Shown here: piece by piece, positions 25,516 through 37,379 of the stretch
How the letters are laid out: every line of letters begins with the position of its first letter
How positions within the stretch are numbered: position 1 is the first letter of the stretch
DNA from: Chrysoperla carnea
Taxonomy: Eukaryota > Arthropoda > Insecta > Neuroptera > Chrysopidae
NCBI RefSeq assembly: GCF_905475395.1
Contig: NC_058339.1
Location: forward strand, 73,188,520-73,252,519
Direction of reading: 5' to 3'
DNA length: 64,000 bases
The notes under the pieces: model-generated
Told to the model about the DNA's origin: nothing
Databases searched by the model: none
What the model saw: the letters and a program-made list of their open reading frames with translations, nothing else
Made by a program: the position numbers and the translations under genes

Positions 25516-26984
25516 TTTTTTAAATTGTTTGTGTTATTATGTCTGACTTTACATAGATGAAAAACTAAGCGGGGTGGAATAAGGCTGGAAATACACTAGC
25601 TAATAAGTATAAAATGCAAGCAAACGGCTTAAATATTCAGATAAAAAAAGAAATCTTTTGAGTTAAAAGAATTTTTTTGTATTTGAACTTTTTCTGTTCT
25701 TTACGATAAACTTTTATGGCAAATTCATGGGTTAATTTTTTCCAATCACAAACTATACTAGTTAAATTACATTCTTGGTGGATTGAAATCGATTCAAATT
25801 TATGTGTGGTAGAGCAAAGCCAGTTATTTTGCGCAATCAAATATTAAAAATCGCCTTTTTTTGTAACGCAGCCAAATTTGAATCGATATGTAATAGTTTA
25901 ATTAAAAATTTGTAAACTATGGTGCAATTATCTTTTTATAGTCTTAGTTTTTTTTAAATTAATTTTTAATAGAGAAAGTTAACTGTTTCTCATTGGAAAT
26001 GAAAATACTAAATAGCGTATGTATTTCCAACCTTATAATAAGTGAAATATAGGTATGTATGTATTTATGTAGGTATATTGTAGAAAATCACTGGTATTAC
26101 ATTACAAGTAAGTAAATATTTTAAGAATTTCTATTGAGAATTTTCTGAGATATGTGTTATAAGTGTAATATGATTACTAGAAAATATTTTTTAATATATT
26201 TTTATAAAACTAGTTTCTAGCTGTTACTATACTAGCTCTTTCCCGTCGGCATCATTGGATGAATTCCATAATAAAGTTATTTATAAAATAGAATAAATAA
26301 TCTTGGCTTACTGATTCTTTAACTGTCCTGGAAATCCCAAATATAATGGTAGGAGGTATAGCTTTTTTCGGTACGTGAGAAAATTGTTCTAATTGTAGGG
26401 GGGGGCATTTTAAAAAGAGATGTTTAAATTAGAAACAAAATCATTATAAAATATCAAACAACTATTGTTTTTTTGTAAACTTAATAAACTCTTTGGAAAT
26501 TGAATGTGCAAATTTGAGGTAAATTTTTGTTAAATTCGAGGGTTTTCCAAAATATTCTCGTACAAGTAAAAGACAATTTTCACTGAACAAATTAAAATCG
26601 AACACCCTATTCAAAGTATATATGAGATATAATTCCTAACACTTTTATACTGAGGTATGCAAACACCACTATTTTAATGCATAAATATTGCCCAGCTGTT
26701 TATAAAAATGGTACTGTTGTTGCACTTCTTTTTGATATTTGAATTTTATGCCTTTATAGAAAAATTTTCTTCACATCAATCTTTATGATTTCTGAAAAAT
26801 AAACACTCGAATTGAGAAAATCTTTTTTTAGAAAGATATATTTTTTTCTTTTTACATCATAAAAAAATATTGAACAGTTGTGTTTGTATATTTAAATGTC
26901 TTTTGATTGATAAGATTGTAAATATTTGATTTTAATACAATTTTTTTTTACATATTTACTTGTTAGTCGATAGTTAAAACATAT

Positions 26985-27425
26985 TATATATTATTACTCT
27001 AGCAAGTTTTTTTCTGTTATATCCTTATCTTCTTTATTCCTTTATCAAATTCCATGATTCACCCCTCATTTTCAAGCTTTTTATGTCTAGGTTTGACGAA
27101 AAATATACTCACGGTCTAAATTTAAATAATTAGTTTATTGAGCAAACATGTTAGTTTTTACAAATGCTTTCTTAATACTGTAGACATATAATACCCAAAA
27201 CATTATTAGGCAAACATGTTAGTTTTGACAGATGCTCTAGTAATTCTCTAGACATATATTACTATTTTTAATATATGCTCTCCTAATATTAATTTAAGAA
27301 CTTTTGATTTTTTTTCACCACTTTTCTACGAAATTTGTTATTTTTAGCCACGGGTATCCACGAGTTACGGTAGCTACGGAAGAGAAATTCCACACGGGTC
27401 TAGCTGGTTTATATTTATTTCGTTA
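26985..27425 (-). repeat. R6 dispersed repeat, reverse copy
   Basis: Contains TAGCAAGTTTTTTTCTGT, ACGAAAAATATACTCACGG, a tandemly duplicated AAACATGTTAGTTTT / ACAGATGCTCT unit, and GCCACGGGTATCCACGAGTT. Other copies: 42725-43200, 58395-58815 and the interrupted one at 53730-54605. Confidence 0.6.
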
Positions 27426-27744
27426 AAAAAGTCCTGCTTTTATTGCACAACAAACTTTTATTAAATGAGGACTAAAAGATAGATAATAATAAATATTCGA
27501 CGCTTGTTATTATATTTCATATAATAATTAATTTGTATGAGCTTTCATTTCATTAAAATGTGTTTTCTTAATTTTTTTTAAATTCTAATTTTTAAGTCTA
27601 AAATCCTTTTCCCTAAATAAATAACACTATTACCAACATACCTGTATTTCTTTCTGAGATTTCATTTATGCGTAAAATTTATAAATCAAATCGTGTTATT
27701 CAGGGGCTGTTGAGTTTTTATGATCAATTGAAGTTTTTCAGGAT

Positions 27745-28165
27745 AATTTGTTATGACCATTTTCAAATATGTCGTTACGAGTAAAATGGTCTCATTTAAA
27801 TTGGCCTAAATGATCCCTATATTGTGTGTAAAATGTGTACAAGTTAGTAAGTAAATGGATTTATTAAGATGATTTTTGTGTTTATACTAATTGTAAGTGT
27901 TGATGCCATGTAAAAAAAAAAAACAATTAAAATTTTATGTGAACTCTTTGGTAAAAAACGTAATGAGATCATTTCACCCACTTATTTATAAAAGGTCGGT
28001 AAAACTATTCCTTTTGAAAAATATTGAATAGTTTTAAAAAGAACAAATCACAAGAAATTAGCACTAAATTGCACTAAATTGACGTAAGACAATTTCTCGA
28101 ATAGTTTGGATATAAAATACATTTTTTCTTGGGGAGGTCATTTTGGCACAACGTTCCCTATCACG
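27745..28165 (-). repeat. R7 dispersed repeat, reverse copy
   Basis: Shares TAAAATGATCCC-type segments and the CGAATAGTTTGGATATAAAA and ACGTTCCCTAT blocks with 7550-7930 (opposite orientation). Non-coding. Confidence 0.45.
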
Positions 28166-28292
28166 CAGTATTTGCAGTATTTTTAATTTTTTACTATTTT
28201 TATTATTATTCTTTTTTAAAGAAAAATAATTACAAAAAAATAAATAAAATTTATCGTAAAGCTACTTAATTACAAAAATTGATATTTATTAC

Positions 28293-28865
28293 TTTTAAGG
28301 ATGTACGAGCGCCAGGACCATTTTGGATAAAATGTTTGATTTTTTTTATATGAAGTTGTCTAAATCAATTCTGAAAATTTTAGGGGGATTACCTTCAAAA
28401 GTAAGCATATTTAACATTGGTCTTATGGTAAAACGGTAGATGGATAATATATTTTCATAGATTTCTCCAAAACTAGTCGGTGGAAAATAAAAAAAAACTA
28501 TTTAAATTAAAGTTAAAACCTTAATAAATTACTGAAAAAAAAAAAAAACTGTGTGCCCAACTAATTAAGGATGTATGAGCACCGTAATGGGGACACAATA
28601 ATTAAAAAAATATATATTTTTAATTTTGATGGTGAATTATGTTATAACTTGACAATATAAGACGAAAAGTAAGAAAAAAATTTTTCGATATCTGGAGTAA
28701 TTTTCATAATATCGAAAATTGAAAATTTTTTTAAATTATTTAGCTTTCGATATTTCGAAAACCAAAGCAGATATCGAAAAATTTTATTCTTATTTTTCGT
28801 TATAACAAAATTCATTATCAAAGTTAAAAATAAGGTACAAATAATTTCAACCACAAGTCGAAACT
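28293..28865 (+). repeat. R1 dispersed repeat, long copy
   Basis: Opens TTTTAAGGATGTACGAGCG, repeats AATTAAGGATGTATGAGCAC near 28562, and ends with an inverted pair around TTTCGATATCTGG and CAGATATCGAAAAA (28677-28785). This copy is among the longest of the family (about 570 bp). Confidence 0.6.
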
Positions 28866-29340
28866 TTCCTTGGCCCTCGTACTAACTTAAGATTATCATG
28901 AAAATAATTTTTTCAGGCGCCATAAAAGTAAACGTACTTTCGAAATTTTCCCCAAATAAAATGTTTCATACTCGCCACACTACACATGCGAATGTGATTA
29001 TTGCTAGTCGGTTACAGCTAAATATTTGAATTTTTTAATTAGAAATCAAAATAAAATTACTCTTAAGAAATATTCTATAATTTAAAATTATTAATAAAAT
29101 ATTATAACTAAAAAATCAGAAAATAAATATAATTACCTTAATAATCGTTCAAATTACTGCTGCACTAAATATAAAATGCACTTTACACGTTTCAACATAA
29201 AAGTATAGTTTCGAATTCAGAACAAATCAGGAAGAAATATTTTATTGAACAATCGTTCGACTCAACAAAGAGTCTAGAAATATTCTGATGATTTGTGTTA
29301 AATATAATCTAATATATATTATATTTTACAATTTTTAGTG

Positions 29341-29395
29341 CGATTATTGTAAACATATAACAGGAGTTCGATTATTGTAAACATATAACAGGGTA
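29341..29395. repeat. 28-bp direct duplication
   Basis: CGATTATTGTAAACATATAA followed by CAGG appears twice in succession. Likely local slippage. Confidence 0.7.
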
Positions 29396-29934
29396 ATTCT
29401 ATAGACTTAACACTGATACAAAATAGAGTCAAACGTCCTACACACAATTAAATCATTTGTCTAAATCAAAGATCGTCAACCTTTTGAGTCAGAAGAGTCA
29501 AAAATTGCAATTAACAAAGTTTATAAAGAGACAAAAATTTTTCTTGCCAGCAATAAATAGTAATTACTAATTTATTTATTTTCATTCTCATTTATTCAGC
29601 TGTCTTGGCGAAAAAATTATCGAATTTGCAACCTCAAAAGCTCAATTGAAAATTTTAACATCCTAGTTTTGGAGCAATAGATATTGCTCAAAAATTTGTA
29701 TCACTTTAAAATCCATTTTTATTGTTATTAAGTTAAAATACATTTTTTTGTGGAAAAAATTACGCAAGAGTGATTTATTTATATAAGTTGCACATATATT
29801 GTTTAAACAATATAAATAACTAGCAGATATATCCACGTTATAATCTTCAATTCCCTTAACTTCCCTTTTGTCCACTATTTAATGGATTTTAATTTTTATA
29901 GTGCGAATCCCTAATTATTTTAAAAAGAAAATAC

Positions 29935-30060
29935 GCCCATGCCACTTGCTGATAATGTACCATTCTAGAGATGAAATAATTTTTGAAATCGGCTACGTAT
30001 AGTGAATTCAAAAATGTCGATTTCCCTATTTAATGTAACTATCTGTACGATCGATGTTTT
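29935..30060 (+). repeat. R8 dispersed repeat (copy also at 32075-32172)
   Basis: CACTTGCTGATAATGTACCA, GAAATAATTTTTGAAATCGG and TCAAAAATG occur in the same order at 32075-32172 (ACTTGCTGATAATGTAGCAT there). The second copy is cut by the Tigger/pogo insertion at 32173. The wording resembles arthropod LINE 3' tails. Confidence 0.45.
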
Positions 30061-30894
30061 GTACAAACTTGAGGCTAAACTTAATATACCTTCTCTCCAT
30101 ACGTTCAGGGTATAAAAACCATACGTACTCCTGTTATATGCCAATAAGAAGCTCACTATTTTATTATATAAGATCAATTTCACATGTTTGATGCGTGTAA
30201 ACACTGTAAACCAAAAACTTGCCTTCATTTTATAATATTATACTGAGACAAAAATTCTATTTGTATTTGGGTATTTTATTTTTAATTTTTTAAAAAGTGT
30301 TACCTCCGATTAATCGACGCGACGACATAAGTGTTCGACATGTGAAATTTTCATGATTTAATCAAGAATGCTAAAATTTTTTATTACAATATTATCAATT
30401 CTTTGTTGGAATATTTGCAATTATAGTTATTTCTATAAATAAGTTTAATAACCGTTAACAGAATCAAATCTGTATGAAAACATATTATGCAGGTCAATTT
30501 GAAAACTTCCCCTATTTCACAAATAGGAGAATTGAGAAAAATAAAAATATTGAATGATTTTTGGAACTATATTTGCTCCAATCATTTTGCTTTGAAAATC
30601 ACAACAAAAAACTCAAAATCTGGGTGACTGGGATAGTTCATGAGATTCTGAATAAAGATGATATCTGAATTTAATTTTTGTAAATTTTAATCTTTCATAG
30701 TTTTTGAACAAAAGCTACCCTGGTGGATATATTTGAACATCTCTGACTACCCTGGTGGAAAAAATATTTGAAGAAAGTCTCAAAAACTCAAAGTCGTAGA
30801 AAATCTGAAAGTCTTGTCATGTTTATTTTTTAGATAAATTTATACGCCACGAAACAAATATTAATAAAAAATTAAAATTGCATATAAAAAAAAA

Positions 30895-31050
30895 AAACCT
30901 CTTAAAGAGCCAATATTTTTGACGTCTTACGAAGTCAGGAAAAACACCTCTTAAACAGCTCATATTGTTAACGTCTTGCGAAGTCAGAAAAAAGAGCTCT
31001 TAAACTCTTCTTGATTAAAAATGAGGTTGTTAAGACGTCATATTTTTGGA
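30895..31050. repeat. ~60-bp tandem repeat, two to three diverged units
   Basis: Units share CTCTTAAA, GCTCATATT/GCCAATATT, GACGTCTTACGAAGTCAG or ACGTCTTGCGAAGTCAG. The third unit (near 31000) is only partial. Confidence 0.55.
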
Positions 31051-31130
31051 ACTCTAAACTGACATCTTGGGAATAATCCCTTCAAAAAGTCTTTCTGACT
31101 TGAATGCTAGCTGGGTAGGAACTCTGAATA

Positions 31131-31215
31131 ACTCTGAATTTCTAAACGTTTTTGGACTGTCTAAGTCTGAATAACTCTGAATTAGACAGTCCAAAAACAT
31201 TGAGAAATTCAGAGT
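31131..31215. repeat. Hairpin with 34-bp arms
   Basis: Left arm 31131-31164 and right arm 31182-31215 are inverted copies with a few mismatches (ACTCTGAATTTCT ... GGACTGTCTAA against TTAGACAGTCC ... AGAAATTCAGAGT) around a 17-base loop. Confidence 0.65.
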
Positions 31216-32172
31216 TCCCAAGACATTTTCAGAGTTTTTAAGACTTATTCTTTCTCCAAATATTTTTTCCACCAGTGTAATTCGAATGGTTTTGAATTCC
31301 GCCTTTCCCTCGTGGTAAAGAGTTTTAAACTGCAATTTTAATAATTTAATAGGTATAATAATATTAAAATCGAAATGTTTCTCTTAAGGTATAAAAATAA
31401 TTTCTACTATAATTTATGAATGCGGTATAATTCGCTTAATAAAAAGTAGATGATCCGACTTTTAATGGTCAGCTCCATCACGGCATGATTGTTTATATTT
31501 ACAAACCCAATCAAGTATATTGTAGTTATGATTTTATATAAACATTGACTTTGGAAAAGTTTTCTTAATTGTTTATTTTTAGGGAGGTGTATAAGACGAT
31601 GCATCGTGATGGTAGAACCATATTGATCCAAGTATCATTTTTCTTAAATTAAATAAACTTGTTCAGAAAAATCGATTTTTTAATGCTGAGTGTATTTTGG
31701 GATGTGGCGACGCGACACTATAAAAACAATAATTATTCATCAGAGCTCCATTACTCAAGGATTATTTCCCTCATACAATATTTCGTACTGTTACACTTTT
31801 TATTGAAATGGGGAAGAAGGGCTTAGAAGCCACTACCTCCAAAAGACATTTCATTGACACCATGCAGTGTTATCTTCCATAGACACAGTTAGGATCGGCT
31901 TTTAGTACCCGAACAGTTTGTCCGTGGCGCTAGCAATCAAGTCGACAAAATTAGACACCGTTAAAAACTACTACATTTTATCTGATTTCCTACTATATTT
32001 TATCTATGAACAGTAATTCAGCATATTTAGAAATTTTTAATTCTCTAACTCAGTTTTTTTTTTGAAAATAATATACAGCTCATGTTACTTGCTGATAATG
32101 TAGCATTCTATTGGAGAAATAATTTTTAAAATCGGTTTAAGAATTGAACTCAAAAATGACGGTTTGAACATA

Positions 32173-33073
32173 CAGTGGAACCTGGCTAAGTGAGACTTCA
32201 AGGGAACTGCAAAGTTTCACTTATAGAAGTATTACACTTACCCAGTGTCTCAGATATCCAGGTAGAAATAAATATCTGTCTCATTTACAGAGGGTTCCAT
32301 TCTTAGAGGCCAGAATACAGGTTATTTCAGTTATAGAGATGCGATTATTAAATAAAATAACATATTATCAATATCATTGCTACTACAAAAATTATAAATA
32401 CCGAGCCTCCGCGCGAAATCTTTTGCCTTTTCTTTAATCGTCGGTTCACCTACCGGAACGTTTTTGTTACGAAGTTGCTTGACCCATGTTAACAAACACT
32501 GTTTAAGTTCAGGATATTCTGATAAACGCGTACACGTTTTAGTTTTCCTTGTCTTTCAGAACATTGTGAATGAATTTTATCTTTATTCTGAATTATTCTA
32601 CAAAGCGTAGATTTTTGCACATTAAATTTGACACAAACTTCATCGCGTGCCTTCCCACTTTCATAAACGGATATTAACTTCAGTTTTTCACGTACTGATA
32701 ACGATCTGAGCTTTCGTTTCGGCATTTTTCAAATAAACATTCGTATGATAGTAAAGCAAAACTAAACCTGAAGATCATTGTGGCTCCAAATTAGTTAAGT
32801 GAAGAATTTGCGGATAGAATAAGAATAAGTAAGTAAAAAAAACAAAACGATGTTATCTCAGTTCTAAGTTACAGAGGTTAATGCATGTAAAATTCTCTTT
32901 CTGTATCACTTATAAAGGTAACTATGACGATAAAATCGAAAGAACGAATCTCAGACATAGAGGTTCGTCCCACTAAAAGGGGTAATTCAGTGCCAAAGAG
33001 TTGGGACTTAAGATTGAGTTTTAGTTACGGGGGTTTCTCTCTTATCCAGGTCCCACTTAATCAAGTTCCACTG
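32173..33073 (-). mobile_element. Cut-down Tigger/pogo DNA transposon (901 bp) with TA target duplication
   Basis: Terminal inverted repeats CAGTGGAACCTGGCTAAGTG (left) and CAGTGGAACTTGATTAAGTG (right, minus strand) are flanked by TA on both sides (32171-32172 and 33074-33075). The interior encodes only the N-terminal DNA-binding part of a transposase on the minus strand; the DDE catalytic region is gone, so it is an internally deleted, non-autonomous copy. It interrupts an R8 repeat. Confidence 0.85.
32400..32725 (-). pseudogene. N-terminal fragment of Tigger/pogo (CENP-B-like) transposase
   Basis: The frame from ATG at 32725 reads MPKRKLRSLSVREKLKLISV and continues through a helix-turn-helix of the pogo/CENP-B N-terminal type (VCVKFNVQKSTLCRII). 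After about 60 codons a one- or two-base indel near 32530 shifts the frame. The next part, down to about 32400, reads EYPELKQCLLTWVKQL and VPVGEPTIKEKAKDFARRLG, the second CENP-B-type DNA-binding domain. The catalytic domain is absent. Confidence 0.8.
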
Positions 33074-33801
33074 TATTTAGATACAAATTTCATCTCCTAC
33101 TTCATCCTTTTAGAAAATTTATTTCGAAAAATCCTTTGCTAAATGAGACTATACAGTATAAAATCCATATCCTCTCGAAATTTTAAGCTTCTATCATCAG
33201 TGATTTAGACTGAGTGTGGATATATCAGTTGGGACATTACTTTTTACTCTCTCATAATATTTCCTCCATCTGAAAGTTTCTGATTTTAAATAATTTAAAA
33301 AAAGACACTTTTTAAAAAAAAATTTATCAAAATCTGAGCTGTTCTTGGATACTTCCGAGTAAAAATATTCACTGATGCAACTATAAAAATTAATTCGATT
33401 TTTAAAAGGTAACAAAACAATTTTTCACCTTTTTCGTGTAACATTAGAAAATTTTGTAGGAAAAAAACACAAAAGCAGTCAAAATGTAAATCATTTATTT
33501 GAACAACAAATTTAAAAAATAAATCTAAAAAACTAAAATTTACATTTAGAGCCAGTTTAATAAATGGGAGGAGTGAACGAATATAAAATGAGCAAATTTA
33601 TCCTCGCAATGTTATAAATTTATTCTTATAATTTTTTTAATAATTTCATGATCCTTAAGGAGTGAATACTTCACATTCAAATTCTTAAGATTAGAAACCT
33701 TAATCGAAAAAAAGTCGTTATTACGTTTTGCTCTAGGAGGAAAAGGAATCCCATATTAAAATGGCCCTAATTTAACAAAGAACACAATATGATGATTTTT
33801 C

Positions 33802-36289
33802 TTATTGAAATCCGGCAACTGGAAATTTTTTTAAATGCTCGCCGAGTATACTAGGAAATAGTGAAATGAATTTAAAACGTTCACCCATTTGATCGGCATC
33901 AGTCATCACTTTGTACGCTTGCTTCAATGAATCGATTTGTTGTTGATTTTTGGCATTTTTAATTAGCATATCTAAACGTATCTTAATACCTAATGAATTT
34001 AAGAATGCACTTTGTGTCACTGGTCCAAATGCTAAGAGTTTTTGATCTTTGGTAGCGTATTTTATCAGTTGTTTAAAATCCACATCGGCCGTTAAATCCG
34101 CTGTTCCAGGATTTAGTAACGGATTATATTGTTTATGTTTTTTGTATGCCTAAAAAAAGAATTATTTTCAAAAGTATCGGAATATTGATAGCACCGGTGC
34201 TGTGTCAGGTTGAATTGTTATCTGTGTTTTTCGAAAGTCTTTAAATATACAGGATGGGTTATTTTAATCTATAATGGCTAATAGATCGTTTTGTAGTTTG
34301 ATGGAGGACATCATGTTCTGGCACCAGATTGGACCTAATTCTTCGACTTTCTTTAACAACCAAATAAGATCCAAAACGGTAAGATATAGTATAAAGCTTT
34401 AAATTATAAAATTGATCACATAAAAGAACTAACAAGTTTTGTTAAAATTTTTTCGAAAAACTTAGCTGTTAGCTTTCGGAGGAAATGGGAGTTAAAAATA
34501 AATCATTTATTTCATTTAATCGAAAGAAAGTACCCTTAAAGATTATTGATAATTGTAGGTCCAAATCATGGACACAGACGAATATCCTCTATTGCCCTTG
34601 ACAACTTTTGGCTAAGCATTTTTCATAAAACTTACTCTAAATGTATCACGTTTGTCACCCATATGCCCATAATCTACAATTAATCCAATACCACCATCAT
34701 TTTCGAATCTGGATGCAATATGCTCAATAATCGTTAATGCTTTTGGTGATATTTCAAATTCATTACGATCTTCATGTAATTCGTCGATTAATTTTGATGA
34801 GCTTATTGCTGTAGCCGTTGGTGATAAAACATATTTAAATTGTTTATCTTTTTCACTATAATCAATTAATATTTCACGCCAACCATTTGCGGTTTTCTAA
34901 AACAACATAAAAATTAATTTTTACGATTTTACTTCCAACCAATTTTTTTATAATTTATTAATCGGTAGTAATGAATCTAAGAAAAAATTTTTTGGCCAAA
35001 GAGGAACAAATGAGAAATTTTTTGTAGCAAGATATCACCCTGTAATAAGTGTCTTATAATAAAAATGGAAGATTCAGTTTTGGGGGAAAAAGTAAGATTC
35101 AATTTTTTCCTTATTTGCTGCTACTTTAATGTATCAAAATTACAAGACATAGAAAATACAACATACCTTAATTTTATGTATTGGTAAAACATCAAAAAAT
35201 TCATGTGCAACCAAAATAGAAAAATTTTTAGGCACATCTTCAATTGAATCGTACCAATACACATATAATCCATCCGGGGTCACACCGGTTTTCGAATGAT
35301 TTACTTCGATATTTGAACTATTTGTTTTTGTATTGTGTTGTATTGAGTATTCTTCATTCAGGCTCACTCGTAATGTTTTCGCTTGAATTTCTCGCATATA
35401 CGGGCTAACTTCAACTAAATGCAAACTTATAAAAGGATATCGATCTTTTTGGATGTGACGAAATACCTATTTTTAAATTTATGATATAAATTTAAAATAA
35501 TATTAAAAATATTTTATATTTTAAGAAGTTTTTTTCTCGTTGGAATATGTTTCAATTTAGCAGTACGAGAGGACACGGTTTTCTTGGAAACAACGTTTTA
35601 TTAAATATCTCGTGAATCGTGCAACCGCGCAACATTTTCTATAACTTTTATTTGTAACTTTTTTCTGTATAATGCATAGGTTCTTATTTAGACCGCTCCA
35701 AACTTATGATACTTTTATGTATCTGCAGTCTTTAGTGAATTGCGTAAACTAACGTTTAACACCGCAATAATTTAAAAAAATTATAATAGTCGCATAACAA
35801 TTATTTTTAAATGGAACGATTCGAAAACTTCCTTATTTTTTTACCCTTAAGACGTCTGCAGCTAATGTACCTCTTCCTGGACCTAGTTCAATTATTTGCA
35901 AAGGAGTTGGGTCACCTATTTTTTCTAATTCACTTATAAACCATACAGCAATCAACTGTAAGTCAAGTAAAATACATTTTCATAGAAAATTTTAATGAAG
36001 AATGAATTTTTGTGTGTGTTAATACCTCCCCAAACATTTGTCCCATTTCTGGTGATGTAACAAAATCACCACGCTCACCAAAAACATCCCGATTCATATA
36101 ATAACCCAATGATGGATTCGTTAAAACTTCTTTCATATAATCAGCAACTGTTATGGGGCCAGTTAATTTCATTCGTGCCGCCAGTTCTCGAGTTAATTTA
36201 TTTGTTTCATTCAATGCATTTTTATGAGTATTCTTTGCTATTGTACAATAAAATTGCTTGGGTGTATGCGATAAAATTTTCCGTAACAT
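33802..36289 (-). CDS. NDUFAF7: NDUFAF7 (MidA-type) mitochondrial arginine methyltransferase
   Basis: Complex I assembly factor that in human symmetrically dimethylates an arginine of NDUFS2 in the mitochondrial matrix. Five exons, all in phase 0: 36289-36026, 35955-35845, 35466-35167, 34896-34636 and 34149-33802 (TAA); 427 residues, human about 441. The N terminus ([20 protein letters not shown]) is basic and suits a mitochondrial targeting peptide. MidA landmarks are [39 protein letters not shown], the SAM-binding ELGPGRGT (residues 111-118), AHEFFDVLP (212-220) and [17 protein letters not shown]. It is head-to-head with SURF1; the ATGs are 1.09 kb apart because a 940-bp element sits between them. 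Intron 4 carries an R3 fold-back copy. Confidence 0.95.
34248..34630. mobile_element. R3 fold-back element, shorter copy, in NDUFAF7 intron 4
   Basis: Opens ACAGGATGGGTTATTTTAAT and carries GAGGACATCATGTTCTG, AAACGGTAAGATATAGTATA and TTGCCCTTGACAACTTTTGG, in the order found at 15134-15731 and 46824-47425. Confidence 0.55.
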
Positions 36290-36390
36290 TTTTACAGAAA
36301 TTTATTTTTATACCATTTAGAAATTTTGAATTATTTTTATTTGCAAAACCGATCCCAATGTGTTGTCTGTCAAATTAGAATTGTATTGTT

Positions 36391-37330
36391 TAAGATAATA
36401 TAAAGAGAAGGTATTCCAATCATTCAACATACTAACTAACTGTCAACTAAAATACTTCCATGCTAACTCCCACAATAATAAAAAATATTTTTTAATAAAG
36501 CGATTAAAAAAATTAACATTTCAATTGATAAAAGTATATTCTAATATTCGAATATATATAATAATAATATATTCGAATTTCTGCGTCAAAAAATTAAGAG
36601 CATGATCATTGTTTAGCTGTTGAAACACAATATATCATCAAAATACCTGATAATTGAGAATTAACAGTAATTCAAAAATATGGACTGTATTACCTTTGTG
36701 ATTGGGCAGTACCTATTTGTTTCATCCTCTGATTGCAAAGTATGTGAAAGAACAACTTAGTCTCCAGTAACTTTATCAACTGCAAGCTATGGCTGAGCAG
36801 CTGCAATAAATCGTGGTGACTTAAAACATCCTAGTGAGACAGTATATAAACTTCTGAAAAGCCAAAGAAGTTTTCACTAACGGAAAATCATTATTGCATC
36901 AGCAGAATGTTCATGAGTTTTTAGCAAGAATTATTCAGGAAGCTGTTAAACACTTACTTATTTTTCCTGAATGCCACAAATTACGCGATAATGTTTTGGG
37001 GAAATTCATTTCCTTACATTCTTGCTTTTACATCCCTGGTGCAATGATGGAACCAAAATCTTGTGGTTTTTTGTTCTCGAAATATATGCGTACTTCTACA
37101 AAGACTGTTCGCAAATAAATTATTTAGATTATTGCAATAATATTGTAACATCTTGATTTTTAAATGATATTACTAATTTACTTGTTCTCAGTATTAAGAA
37201 TATGTTAGATATCTATAAAGTATAATAAAATTTTTTTGTTATTTTGGGAGTTAGCATGAAAGTACTTTAGTTGACAGTTAATATGTCAACCGAGGACAGG
37301 ATTGGAATACCTTCCTTTTATATTATCTTA
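36391..37330. mobile_element. 940-bp inverted-repeat DNA transposon in the NDUFAF7/SURF1 promoter region
   Basis: About 100 bp of imperfect terminal inverted repeat, both ends starting TAAGATAATATAAA and continuing GGTATTCCAATC and, further in, CTAACTGTCAACTAAA and CATGCTAACTCCCA. Flanked by GTATTGTT (36383-36390) and GTATTGTG (37331-37338), a 7-of-8 target duplication. An 8-bp duplication points to the hAT or P superfamily. A 74-codon plus-strand frame at 36894 (ending SKYMRTSTKTVRK) may be a remnant of a transposase C terminus; that reading is weak. The element fills most of the 1.09-kb gap between two divergent start codons. Confidence 0.8.
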
Positions 37331-37379
37331 GTATTGTGAGGTTATGTCCATATTGTTTTACAACCTTTGATTAAAAATA

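Larger units (their letters stand above)
19294..33801. other. 14.5-kb repeat-rich intergenic region with no recognised host gene
   Basis: Between RBM42 and the 3' end of NDUFAF7 I found no open frame with host-protein character. It contains a LINE-tail-like repeat (about 20885-21230), a pogo-type end (21210-21408), copies of repeats R1, R4/5, R6, R7 and R8, short tandem repeats and one cut-down Tigger/pogo transposon, each listed separately. The stretches between them (for example 19560-20880, 22440-24820, 25510-26985, 31400-32070, 33080-33800) are AT-rich with no feature I can name. Confidence 0.5.

Noticed and set aside
31680-32000. Possible virus-derived or LTR element
   Set aside because: Slightly higher GC and less repetitive, but no terminal repeat, primer site or protein motif could be seen.
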